Shown piece by piece: positions 35,651 to 43,428 of a stretch of DNA of 64,000 nt (its first letter is position 1; every line of letters begins with the position of its first letter). Both the position numbers and the translations under genes were made by a program. The stretch comes from Paraburkholderia caribensis (GTDB lineage Bacteria; Pseudomonadota; Gammaproteobacteria; Burkholderiales; Burkholderiaceae): assembly GCF_002902945.1 (NCBI RefSeq), contig NZ_CP026103.1, forward strand, positions 1,302,001-1,366,000, written 5' to 3'. The notes beneath the pieces were generated by a model. It saw only the letters and a list, made by a program, of their open reading frames with translations. It did not search any database and was not told the DNA's origin.

Positions 35651-35977
35651 TTACGCAGGCGTGAAGACGATCGCCCCACGGTTTTCCGCCTGGGCAAACA
35701 CTCTCGTGAAGCGGTACGTCTGCCCGTCGATGCTGAGATGGTTGAGGCCCGACTGGGTCGCCACCAGGATCGCGTCCGACAGTTCACGATGAATGGTCCC
35801 GCAGCTCGCCCATTCCTCTTTGGGCGCGCTCACGTCGCCAAGATACAGCCTTGCGTCTTCGACGCCTGTGCGCAGCATGATCAGGCTGAGCGCCTTGTCG
35901 AGCGCACGCTCGAGATATTCGGATAACGTCGAGAGTGCTTCCACGTCCGGTGGGAGTCTGGCGGAGTTCGTAGTCAT
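35651..35977 (-). CDS. Hypothetical 108-residue protein
   Basis: The start at 35977 (MTTNSARLPPDV) is chosen over the longer frame to 36169 because the extra N-terminus looks unlike protein and CGGGG precedes this ATG. Residues ~10-35 are an amphipathic helix ('LSEYLERALDKALSLIMLR') and the rest is mixed ('GQTYRFTRVFAQAENRGAIV'). No family is recognised. It is convergent with the 82-residue gene. Confidence 0.55.
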   Translation of the reverse strand: MTTNSARLPPDVEALSTLSEYLERALDKALSLIMLRTGVEDARLYLGDVSAPKEEWASCGTIHRELSDAILVATQSGLNHLSIDGQTYRFTRVFAQAENRGAIVFTPA

Positions 35978-36388
35978 TTTTGCCCCGTGCTTTAGCGCGG
36001 TCGCGCCTTTACAGCATACAGCCCGCATTCTCCTCTGCACAGCCCGCGCAGTGCCGCAAAAAAACCGGCGCGCATTTCCAATGCGCCTGTAACCCGGGAC
36101 ATCCTCGGCCAGCACGTACGCCTCCCATCTTTCGCAACGCCCGTAGAAAACGATTAACCTCCCGCACACCGATCCACCCCACGCAGAAAGCGTTGTCGCG
36201 CCGCATATCCCGGAAAATACGTACTAGTCAGGCAGCGATAAACCGCCTATTCTTGGAAAAACGTTTTCCAAACGTGACGGAAACATGCCCGCGCCGCCGC
36301 CCCGGCGCGACGCATCCCGCACCGGCGCTCGTCGCCGGCCATGAATAAAGACGCGGCGCGACGAGCGATGCCGCGAATGGAGACATAC
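35978..36388. other. Divergent intergenic region upstream of the hexuronate transporter
   Basis: 411 bases with a low-GC tract near 36055-36150. Apart from the LacI-type operator at 36253 I see no gene in it. Confidence 0.45.
36253..36271. promoter_or_regulatory. LacI-type operator before the MFS transporter gene
   Basis: TTGGAAAAACGTTTTCCAA is a near palindrome (one extra A left of the central CG) matching the perfect GGAAAACGTTTTCC found at 38873. It lies about 120 bases upstream of the transporter start and is the expected site for the LacI-family regulator encoded at 37749. Confidence 0.75.
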
Positions 36389-37678
36389 ATGCAATCTGCC
36401 GTCGTCGGCGTCGTGCGCTCTGCCAGCCGCTTCCGCTGGACCGTCTGCGCGCTGCTCTTCTTCGCGACCGTCATCAACTACATGGACCGGCAGATTCTCG
36501 GTCTGCTCGCCCCCGTGCTCCAGCACGAAATCGGCTGGACGCAGGTGCAGTACGGCCGCATCGTGATCGCCTTCTCCGCGTTCTATGCAATCGGCCTGCT
36601 GGGCTTCGGGCGCATCGTCGACTGGCTCGGCACGCGCATTTCCTACGCGGCCGCGATGCTGGTGTGGAGCATCGCCGCGATGCTGCACGCGGCCGTCGGC
36701 TCGGTAACGGGCTTCGCGATGGTGCGTGCGCTGCTCGGCATCGGCGAAGGCGGCAACTTCCCATCCGCGATCAAGACCACGGCCGAATGGTTTCCGCGCC
36801 GCGAACGCGCGCTCGCAACGGGCATCTTCAACTCGGGCGCGAACATCGGCGCGGTATTCGCGCCCGCGATCATTCCGCCTCTCGCCGTGCTGTACGGCTG
36901 GCGCGCGGCGTTCGTGATCATCGGCGCGATCGGCATCGTGTGGCTGGCCGTGTGGCTCGTCGTCTACCGTCCCGCCGACCGCAGCGCGCAAGACGAAGCC
37001 TTCGACGACACGCGCGACGACGCCGACTCGCTCGACGCCCGCAACGCGAACGCCCCCGCGCCCGGCTGGGGCCAGTTGATCCGCAAGCGCGAAACGTGGG
37101 CGTTCCTGATCGGCAAGTTCCTGACCGACCCCGTCTGGTGGTTCTATCTTTTCTGGCTGCCGAAGTGGCTCAACGAGTCGCGCGGCATGGACATGCAGCA
37201 CATCGGCTTGCCGCTCGTCGTCATCTATGCGATCACGACGGTCGGCAGCATCGGCGGGGGCTGGATTTCATCGACGCTGCTGCGCAAGGGCTGGAGCGTG
37301 AATGCCGCGCGCAAGACGGCGATGCTGATCTGCGCATGCTGCGTGCTGCCCATCGCGTTCGTGTCGCAGGTGGACAATCTGTGGGTTGCCGTCGGCATCG
37401 TCGGTCTCGCGGCGGCTGCGCACCAGGGCTGGTCGGCGAATCTGTTCACGACGGCATCCGACCTGTTCCCGCGCCGCGCGCTCGGCGCCGTGGTCGGTAT
37501 CGGCGGGATGGCGGGTTCGGTCGGCGGCGTGCTGTTCTCGGAAGTGATCGGCCAGGTGCTGCAGCGTACGGGGCACTACTGGGTGCTGTTCGCGATCGGC
37601 GCGCTCGCCTACCTCGTCGCGCTCGTCGTCATGCACCTGCTGACGCCGCGCATGGCGCCCGCGAAGCTCGATGCCTGA
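36389..37678 (+). CDS. MFS transporter, hexuronate/anion:cation symporter type
   Basis: A 429-residue major facilitator with about 12 hydrophobic helices. The ATG at 36389 follows GGAG at seven bases; in-frame ATGs at 36377 and 36341 are alternatives. The ACS-family signatures 'INYMDRQILGLLAPVLQHE' and 'LLGIGEGGNFPSAIKTTAEW' with 'FPRRERALATGIFNSGANIG' are present, as in the hexuronate transporter ExuT. Next to a uronate dehydrogenase and a LacI regulator with shared operators, uptake of galacturonate or glucuronate is the likely role. Confidence 0.88.
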   Translation: MQSAVVGVVRSASRFRWTVCALLFFATVINYMDRQILGLLAPVLQHEIGWTQVQYGRIVIAFSAFYAIGLLGFGRIVDWLGTRISYAAAMLVWSIAAMLHAAVGSVTGFAMVRALLGIGEGGNFPSAIKTTAEWFPRRERALATGIFNSGANIGAVFAPAIIPPLAVLYGWRAAFVIIGAIGIVWLAVWLVVYRPADRSAQDEAFDDTRDDADSLDARNANAPAPGWGQLIRKRETWAFLIGKFLTDPVWWFYLFWLPKWLNESRGMDMQHIGLPLVVIYAITTVGSIGGGWISSTLLRKGWSVNAARKTAMLICACCVLPIAFVSQVDNLWVAVGIVGLAAAAHQGWSANLFTTASDLFPRRALGAVVGIGGMAGSVGGVLFSEVIGQVLQRTGHYWVLFAIGALAYLVALVVMHLLTPRMAPAKLDA

Positions 37679-37688
37679 TCATGCATGC

Positions 37689-37709
37689 CGCGCCGCGTTG
37701 CGCGGCGCG
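37689..37709. terminator. Hairpin between convergent transporter and LacI genes
   Basis: CGCGCCGCG (37689-37697), loop TTG, CGCGGCGCG (37701-37709). Strong GC stem without a T run, between two convergent stops; a possible bidirectional terminator. Confidence 0.45.
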
Positions 37710-37748
37710 CGTACGAACGCGAGATGCGCGAATGGCGCGAGTCGATCT

Positions 37749-38741
37749 TCAGCCGCGAGCGGCCGTCGACTCGCGCACGATCAGCCGCGGCTCGAACATC
37801 GAATGCCCGGCTTCCGCGTGGCCCGCGAGTCCGTCGATCAGCTTCTGCATCGCCAGTTCGCCCATTTTCTCGCTTTGAATGTCGACGGTAGTCAGGGCAG
37901 GCGCGGCGTACTCGCCATACGGCACGTTGTCGATGCCCGTCACGGAGACGTCGCGCGGCAGCTTGAAACCGAGCGACGCCGCCTCTTTCATGAAGCCGAG
38001 CGCGATCAGATCGTTGTAGCAGATCACCGCCTGCGGCCGCTGCGGCCCGAGCATCACGCGCGAGCAGGCCTGCTCGCCGGCCTGCGCGGTAGGCGCGTGG
38101 GCGTCGTGCACGTCGAGCGTCAGGCCGGCTTCGTCGAGACATTCACGCGCGCCGCGAATCCGCTCGTCGTTGATGCGCGCCTGGCCGAAGCCGAGATACG
38201 CGATATGCCTGTGCCCGAGGTTCAGCAGATGACGCGCGAGCATGTAGGTGGCGAGCCGGTTGTCGATACCGACGCTCGGAATCGGCAGGCCCGGACTGCG
38301 CCGCAACAGCACGAGCGGCTTGTTGAGTTCGAGCATCCATTGCGATTCTTCGTCGGGCATCCGCGAGTTGACGATCAGACCGTCGACGCGTTGCGCCAGC
38401 GCCTCGATCAGCGAACGCTCGCGCGCCTGATTTTCTTCGGTGTCGACGAGCAGCAGCGTGTAGTCGTGTTGCAGCGCGACGCGGTTCGCGCCCTTCACGA
38501 CATTCGTGAAGTGCGGGTTGCTGATGTCGAGGATCGCGAGGCCGATGGTGCGCGTGCGGCCCGTGATCATCGAGCGCGCGAGCGGGTTCGAGCGATAGCC
38601 GAGCCGCTCGATCGCTTCCTTGAGCCGCGCTTCGACCGCAGGAGAAAAACGCTGCGCGCCGTTGATGTACTTGGAAACGGTCGCGACGGACACGCCCGCG
38701 TCGCTAGCGACATCGCGAATGGTGGGGGAAACTTTTTTCAT
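37749..38741 (-). CDS. LacI-family transcriptional regulator of hexuronate use
   Basis: A 330-residue LacI regulator. The ATG at 38741 puts the helix-turn-helix at the very N-terminus ('TIRDVASDAGVSVATVSKYI') with the hinge 'RSNPLARSMITG', followed by a periplasmic-binding-like sugar domain. It lies between the hexuronate transporter and uronate dehydrogenase genes. Operators of the GGAAAACGTTTTCC type stand before both and a degenerate one before this gene, suggesting repression of all three units relieved by a uronate-derived inducer (inference). Confidence 0.9.
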   Translation of the reverse strand: MKKVSPTIRDVASDAGVSVATVSKYINGAQRFSPAVEARLKEAIERLGYRSNPLARSMITGRTRTIGLAILDISNPHFTNVVKGANRVALQHDYTLLLVDTEENQARERSLIEALAQRVDGLIVNSRMPDEESQWMLELNKPLVLLRRSPGLPIPSVGIDNRLATYMLARHLLNLGHRHIAYLGFGQARINDERIRGARECLDEAGLTLDVHDAHAPTAQAGEQACSRVMLGPQRPQAVICYNDLIALGFMKEAASLGFKLPRDVSVTGIDNVPYGEYAAPALTTVDIQSEKMGELAMQKLIDGLAGHAEAGHSMFEPRLIVRESTAARG

Positions 38742-38747
38742 CCGGAA

Positions 38748-38761
38748 GGTAACGTTTTCTT
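38748..38761. promoter_or_regulatory. Degenerate LacI-type operator before the LacI gene
   Basis: GGTAACGTTTTCTT keeps the AACGTTTTC core of the operator found at 38873. It sits a few bases upstream of the LacI start, where binding would give autorepression. Confidence 0.5.
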
Positions 38762-38872
38762 TTGCCGTAACCCGATTGTCGCAGAAAAGCTCTGCAATGA
38801 AGCTTGATAGCGGCCCTCTCGCGGCTTGATGAGTACGCCAATTGACGCACAACCCGCGTCGCATTTATATTT

Positions 38873-38886
38873 GGAAAACGTTTTCC
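38873..38886. promoter_or_regulatory. Perfect LacI-type operator before uronate dehydrogenase
   Basis: GGAAAACGTTTTCC is a perfect palindrome centred on CG, the usual shape of GntR/ExuR-like LacI-family sites. It lies 30 bases upstream of the uronate dehydrogenase start. Confidence 0.8.
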
Positions 38887-38915
38887 TTATTTTTGGCTAT
38901 TTCGAAGGATTAGCA

Positions 38916-39749
38916 ATGAACGAGACACCTGCTGGGTCGCACAAGCCGTTCCGCCGCCTGCTGCTGACGGGCGCGGGCGGCAATCTGGGCCGCCAGTTGC
39001 GCGATGCGCTGGCCGCCTGGGCCGACGTCGTGCGCGTGAGCGACATCGTCCCGGTGAGCGCCGCGGCTGCGCACGAGGAAGCGAGCGTCGTCGATCTGGC
39101 GGACCGCGACGCCGTGATGCGCATGGTCGAAGGCGTCGATGCGATCGTGCACCTGGGCGGCATTTCGATCGACGCGCCGTTCGACGATCTGATCGAAGCG
39201 AACATCCGCGGCACGTACAACCTGTACGAAGCCGCCCGCAAACATGGCGTGAAGCGCGTCGTGTTCGCCAGCTCGAACCACGCAATCGGTTTTCATCCCG
39301 TCACCGAAGTGCTCGACGCCGATGCGCCGCAACGTCCCGACAGCCTGTACGGCGTGACGAAGTGCTTCGGCGAATCGCTGTCGCGCTACTACTTCGACCG
39401 CTTCGGCATCGAGACGGTATGCCTGCGCATCGGCTCGTCGTTCGAAGAACCGAAGAATCCGCGCATGCTCGTCACGTACCTGAGCTATCGCGACTTCATC
39501 GAACTCGTGCGTTGCTCGCTGTTCACGAACCGTGTTGGCCACGCGGTGGTTTATGGCGCGTCGGACAACCCCATCAAGTGGTGGGACAACACGAAGGCGA
39601 ATTTTCTCGGCTTCCGTCCGCGCGACAGCTCCACGCAGTTCTCGGACCGCTTCCCCGTCACGTCGCCGACAGCCGAATACGACGACCCGGCCCAACGCTT
39701 CCAGGGCGGCGCGTTCGTGCTCGGCGAACCGATGGAACGCAGCGCCTGA
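38916..39749 (+). CDS. udh: Uronate dehydrogenase (NAD-dependent SDR)
   Basis: A 277-residue extended SDR starting at ATG 38916 after AAGGAT. The Rossmann motif is 'LLTGAGGNLGRQLRDAL'; the catalytic Tyr-Lys lies in 'DSLYGVTKCFGESLSRYY'; 'VVFASSNHAIGFHP' is characteristic of bacterial uronate dehydrogenases. The enzyme oxidises galacturonate or glucuronate to the aldaro-lactone, the first step of the oxidative hexuronate pathway. Later pathway genes (lactonase, galactarate dehydratase) are not in the window next to it; the semialdehyde dehydrogenase at 58130 could serve the final step. Confidence 0.88.
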   Translation: MNETPAGSHKPFRRLLLTGAGGNLGRQLRDALAAWADVVRVSDIVPVSAAAAHEEASVVDLADRDAVMRMVEGVDAIVHLGGISIDAPFDDLIEANIRGTYNLYEAARKHGVKRVVFASSNHAIGFHPVTEVLDADAPQRPDSLYGVTKCFGESLSRYYFDRFGIETVCLRIGSSFEEPKNPRMLVTYLSYRDFIELVRCSLFTNRVGHAVVYGASDNPIKWWDNTKANFLGFRPRDSSTQFSDRFPVTSPTAEYDDPAQRFQGGAFVLGEPMERSA

Positions 39750-39815
39750 GCAGGCGCTGCCCGCCGCAATCGCGCCGCAATCGCGCCGCCAATGCGGCAA
39801 AAACGCTCCACAACA

Positions 39816-39882
39816 CGCGCGATGCAGCCCCATTGCCTGCATCGCGCGCGTGACGCCAACACCATTCGCCGGCGAATTTTTT
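39816..39882 (+). terminator. Two hairpins after uronate dehydrogenase
   Basis: A 12-bp perfect stem CGCGCGATGCAG / CTGCATCGCGCG (39816-39827, 39837-39848) is followed by ATTCGCCGGCGAAT and a T run (39864-39882). Together they are a plausible terminator for the rightward gene. Confidence 0.6.
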
Positions 39883-39960
39883 TTCGCAGCGGCAATGCAT
39901 TGCCCGCACAGTTTCGCAACGTGTACCATGTGGCCTAGGGCAAAACCCTTGGAGATGATC

Positions 39961-40266
39961 ATGGACAGGCATGCAGTACATTACCGGCGCCACGTCATCA
40001 TCCCACTTGCGTCCGTGGGCACTCGCGGCTATGCAGCCAGCGTGTTCGTCACCGGCCCGAACGGACGGCGTAAGGCCTTTGGCATCCTCGGCTACTTTTC
40101 TTCCGAGGAAGAGGCGATCGAGTACGCGACGTCGTGCGCAAAAGCCCGCATCGAAGGCAACCGGATGCCGGGTTTGCCGCGCAAGCTCGGTGCTGTCAGG
40201 CACTGGTTTCTGCGCCATGGCATGCGCCGCCAACAGGGACTGTTCGCAGCGAATCCCTGGGAATGA
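39961..40266 (+). CDS. Hypothetical 101-residue protein
   Basis: Starts at ATG 39961 with TGGAG about seven bases upstream. The sequence 'YRRHVIIPLASVGTRGYAAS' and 'RKAFGILGYFSSEEEAIEYA' suggests a small alpha/beta domain; the C-terminus is basic and aromatic ('RHWFLRHGMRRQQGLF'). It resembles Burkholderia-type conserved small proteins of unknown function, but I cannot name a family. It stands alone after the udh terminator. Confidence 0.65.
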   Translation: MDRHAVHYRRHVIIPLASVGTRGYAASVFVTGPNGRRKAFGILGYFSSEEEAIEYATSCAKARIEGNRMPGLPRKLGAVRHWFLRHGMRRQQGLFAANPWE

Positions 40267-40530
40267 TCAGACGTTAGTTGTGCAATCAACGCGCCGTCAG
40301 CCGCGCGCGTTCTCGACACGCAAATCAAACCGAAGCGTTCGATAATCGGAGAAGCTTCGACTCGCTGCGTTTCACGCGCATGAGGGTCGTTGTCCCTTTT
40401 GGGAAGTGCGATTCTCTGGTTGTTGCTCGCCTGTTTCCACGCGCCAGGCGTGCCATTTGCTGGCATTTGTCTGACCTAAAACCGCGAGCCGGCGATGATC
40501 GAGGCTCGCGTCGATCGAACGACCGTCAGT

Positions 40531-41358
40531 ATGATGACTACCCGAAAGATTTTGATGATTTTCGCCGGGCTCGTGCTCGGCGCGGCCTTGACCACGTACC
40601 TGATGCTGCTTCAGGCGGACCGCCGTGCAACGGCCGAAGCCAGGGCCGGCATGGACGAAAGCGTGCGCCCCGCCGCCGTCGATTCGCGTACGAGCGAAAA
40701 TCATATGACGGAAGGCAGCATCGGCCAGTCGACGCCGCCCCGCGCAATCACGAAGAGTGCCGCCGTCGCACAGCAGCCCGTTGCGCCTGCACCCGTCCCT
40801 GCTCCGGCGGCGCCCGCGCCGATGAAACCCGCGCCTACGCCCAGCGTTGCCGTCACGCAAAGCACTGAGCAAGCGAAGCCGGCGCCTTCGACGGCCGTCG
40901 CATCGGTGAACGTGCAGGACACGGGCGCGCCGAAAGTGGTGCCCGCACCGCGTGCGCAGCGCGGACGTGAGAGTCTGGACCGCCGCGCGGCAACCAGTCA
41001 GGGCCCGACGCCGGAAACCGAGGAACTCGTCCGCGAATCGGCGAAGCTCGATCCTTCGTTGCCGCCTCCCACGTCGATGCCGACGCAAACGCCTTCCACG
41101 GCGAGCACCGACTCACGCAGCGCGTCTCGCGGTGCGTATCAGACCGGGGCCGCGCAAACAGACCAGTTGGTGCGCGATTCGGCGAAACTCGATCCTTCGC
41201 TGCCGCCGCCGAACATGTCGGCCGTTCGCGCTGCGACCGAACAGCAGCAACGGGCGATGAAACCGGGCGCCGGATCGAACCCTGTCGCCGCAGCGGCGAC
41301 GGACCAACTGGTCCGCGATTCCGCCAGGCTCGATCCCTCGCTGCCGCCGCCGAAATAA
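40531..41358 (+). CDS. Membrane-anchored proline/alanine-rich protein with three 47-residue-spaced motifs
   Basis: A ~275-residue protein of unknown function; the start (ATG 40531 or 40495) lacks a clear ribosome binding site. One N-terminal transmembrane helix ('ILMIFAGLVLGAALTTYLML') is followed by a long Pro/Ala-rich, probably disordered stretch. The C-terminal half carries the motif [T][DE][QE]LVR[DE]SA[KR]LDPSLPPP three times, beginning at residues 164, 211 and 258, exactly 47 apart, with unrelated linkers of equal length; the last copy ends the protein. The pattern suggests a repeated binding peptide held at fixed spacing on the periplasmic or cytoplasmic side. It ends 27 bases before a terminator. 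Confidence 0.75.
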   Translation: MMTTRKILMIFAGLVLGAALTTYLMLLQADRRATAEARAGMDESVRPAAVDSRTSENHMTEGSIGQSTPPRAITKSAAVAQQPVAPAPVPAPAAPAPMKPAPTPSVAVTQSTEQAKPAPSTAVASVNVQDTGAPKVVPAPRAQRGRESLDRRAATSQGPTPETEELVRESAKLDPSLPPPTSMPTQTPSTASTDSRSASRGAYQTGAAQTDQLVRDSAKLDPSLPPPNMSAVRAATEQQQRAMKPGAGSNPVAAAATDQLVRDSARLDPSLPPPK

Positions 41359-41384
41359 CGCGGATTGTTCGCGCAAGACAAAAC

Positions 41385-41413
41385 GGCGCCGCTGCGCTCG
41401 CAGCGGCGCCTTT
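41385..41413. terminator. Bidirectional hairpin between convergent genes
   Basis: GGCGCCGCTGCG (41385-41396), a two-base loop, CGCAGCGGCGCC (41399-41410) then TTTG. A 12-bp GC stem between the repeat protein and the convergent SDR gene; AAAA precedes it, so it can serve both strands. Confidence 0.7.
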
Positions 41414-41443
41414 GCATGTCGCTTTCGTCCGATCAATAGTGGC

Positions 41444-42301
41444 TTAAACGGGGAAGTCCGTGGACGCCGACAGCGTCTTCCAGGCTTCTGTTTCCGTCGT
41501 CACGTACTCGTTTTTCTCCGCGATCGCCTTCAGCGTATCGGTGCCGAGCGCAAGCCGCAGCGGCGGCGTTTGCGCATCGACGAGCGTGACGAGGGCCGTC
41601 GCCAGCTTCTGCGGATCGCCGGGCTGGTTGTGATTCATTCCGACCGCGAAGCGGCGCACGTTGCCCGACGTCTCATCGTAGTCGCCGATGATTTCCTTGC
41701 CGACAACCAGCGACGACCCATCCAGAAAGTCCGTGCGGAAGTAGCCCGGCTCGACGACCGTCGCGTGAATGCCGAGCGGCTTCAACTCCGCATGCAACGC
41801 TTCCGTGATGCCTTCGACAGCGAACTTCGTCGAGCAATACACGCCAAAGCCCGCCCCCGAGCGATAACCGCCAATCGACGACATGTTGATCACATGCCCC
41901 GAGCGCTGCTTGCGCATGACGGGCAGCACGGCGCGCGTCACATTCAGCAGACCAAAGACGTTGGTGTCGTACATGCGGCGCACGTCGGCGTCGCTCGATT
42001 CCTCGACAGCCGCCAGCAGGCCGAAGCCCGCATTGTTGATCAGCACGTCGATCCGGCCGAACTTCTCGACGGCGGCTTCGACGGCGGCTTTCGCCTGCGC
42101 TTCGCTGGTCACGTCGAGGGCGACGGGCAGCAAGGCTGGCGACTCGCCGAGCCGCTCGACAATCGCAGCGGCATTACGGCCCGTGGCGACGACGGCATTG
42201 CCGTCGGCCAGCGCCGCTTCGGCCATCAGCGCGCCCAGACCGCGCGAAGCGCCCGTGATGAACCAGACGCGCTTGAACTGTTGTTTCGTGACGTTGCTCA
42301 T
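41444..42301 (-). CDS. Short-chain dehydrogenase/reductase
   Basis: A 285-residue classical SDR; ATG 42301 follows GAAGGATC. 'WFITGASRGLGALMAEAAL' is the NADP-type glycine motif, 'LINNAGFGLLAAVEE' the NNAG motif, and 'YCSTKFAVEG' holds the catalytic Tyr and Lys. It resembles oxidoreductases of the YusZ/DltE-like group acting on unknown carbonyl compounds. The divergent LysR gene at 42421 is its likely regulator. Confidence 0.9.
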   Translation of the reverse strand: MSNVTKQQFKRVWFITGASRGLGALMAEAALADGNAVVATGRNAAAIVERLGESPALLPVALDVTSEAQAKAAVEAAVEKFGRIDVLINNAGFGLLAAVEESSDADVRRMYDTNVFGLLNVTRAVLPVMRKQRSGHVINMSSIGGYRSGAGFGVYCSTKFAVEGITEALHAELKPLGIHATVVEPGYFRTDFLDGSSLVVGKEIIGDYDETSGNVRRFAVGMNHNQPGDPQKLATALVTLVDAQTPPLRLALGTDTLKAIAEKNEYVTTETEAWKTLSASTDFPV

Positions 42302-42420
42302 GATCGTGATCCTTCGTTCGTGGTGAGAGTGAAACGAAGAATAGGCCGTCCGATTCGCACAAACTAGCCGCACATTGCTAGACTGATAATCAACTTTTAT
42401 TTGCTAATTGGAACCCGCCG

Positions 42421-43350
42421 ATGAACGAGGTCCGCGCCATTTCGATCTTCGTCCGCGCCGCCGCCGTCGGCAGCCTGCGCAAGGCCGCCGTCGATCAGGG
42501 CATCTCGCCTCAGGCGGCCAGTCACGCCGTGATGCAACTGGAGAAGTCGCTCGGCGTGCGGCTGTTTCATCGGACCACGCGCAAGCTGAGTCTGACGGAG
42601 GAAGGACAGCGACTGCTGCACAGCGTCGAGCCGGCGCTCGCCACGCTGTCGTCGGCAATCGACGACGCGCGCCGCGCAAAGGACGAAGTCGCGGGCCCGC
42701 TGCGCGTGAGCGCACCGATGGCGCTCGGCCGCGCGGTGCTATGGCCGTCCGCGCTCGAATTCGCCGCGCGCTACCCCGACGTGCAACTGGACGTGCGTTT
42801 CGACGATCACTTCACCGATCTCGTCAGCGATCGCGCCGACGTCGGCTTTCGCGGCGGATCGCCGCCGTCGGGCGGCGCGATTGCGCGGCGGCTACTGCCT
42901 ATCCAGCTGATCGTGTGCGCGTCGCCGGCGTATATCGAACGTCATGGCAAACCGTCGACCGTCGATGAACTCGACGCGCATCGCTGCACGGGATACCGGC
43001 GCGCGAACACCGGCAAGCAGGCGCCGTGGGAATTTCTGATGGGCAATGAAATCGTCTATCGCGAGATGGCCACGACGCTGTGCGTGAACGATATCGACGC
43101 GGAAACGGACGCGGTGCTGGCGGGTCTCGCAATCGGCCAGCTAGGCAGCTTCTCTGCCGCCGCGCATATTCGCGGCAAACGGCTCGTGCCCTTGCTGACG
43201 CAGCACATGACGCAGCGCGAATCGATCTACATCTATTACCGGCATCGCACCGAACAGCCGCTGCGCGTGAGGACCTTCATCGACTTCATGATCGCGCGGC
43301 TCGCGGATAACAAAGACTTCTATCTCGAGCCGGCGGAGTTGCGCGCCTGA
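42421..43350 (+). CDS. LysR-family regulator divergent from the SDR gene
   Basis: A 309-residue LysR regulator of the CrgA-like branch: winged helix 'ISIFVRAAAVGSLRKAAVDQ' and 'RLFHRTTRKLSLTEEGQRL', complete effector domain. The 119-base gap to the leftward SDR start contains an AT-rich tract (about 42375-42410) suitable for shared control. A strong hairpin follows at 43389. Confidence 0.9.
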   Translation: MNEVRAISIFVRAAAVGSLRKAAVDQGISPQAASHAVMQLEKSLGVRLFHRTTRKLSLTEEGQRLLHSVEPALATLSSAIDDARRAKDEVAGPLRVSAPMALGRAVLWPSALEFAARYPDVQLDVRFDDHFTDLVSDRADVGFRGGSPPSGGAIARRLLPIQLIVCASPAYIERHGKPSTVDELDAHRCTGYRRANTGKQAPWEFLMGNEIVYREMATTLCVNDIDAETDAVLAGLAIGQLGSFSAAAHIRGKRLVPLLTQHMTQRESIYIYYRHRTEQPLRVRTFIDFMIARLADNKDFYLEPAELRA

Positions 43351-43388
43351 CGCGTTAGCCGCACACGATGATCGAGCGCAACACGAAG

Positions 43389-43421
43389 GCGCGCCGGTCC
43401 GCGTGATGCGGACCGGCGCGC
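43389..43421. terminator. Bidirectional GC hairpin between convergent genes
   Basis: GCGCGCCGGTCCGC (43389-43402), loop GTGAT, GCGGACCGGCGCGC (43408-43421): a perfect 14-bp stem between the LysR gene and the convergent aminopeptidase gene. No T run. Confidence 0.6.
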
Positions 43422-43428
43422 GCCGACG

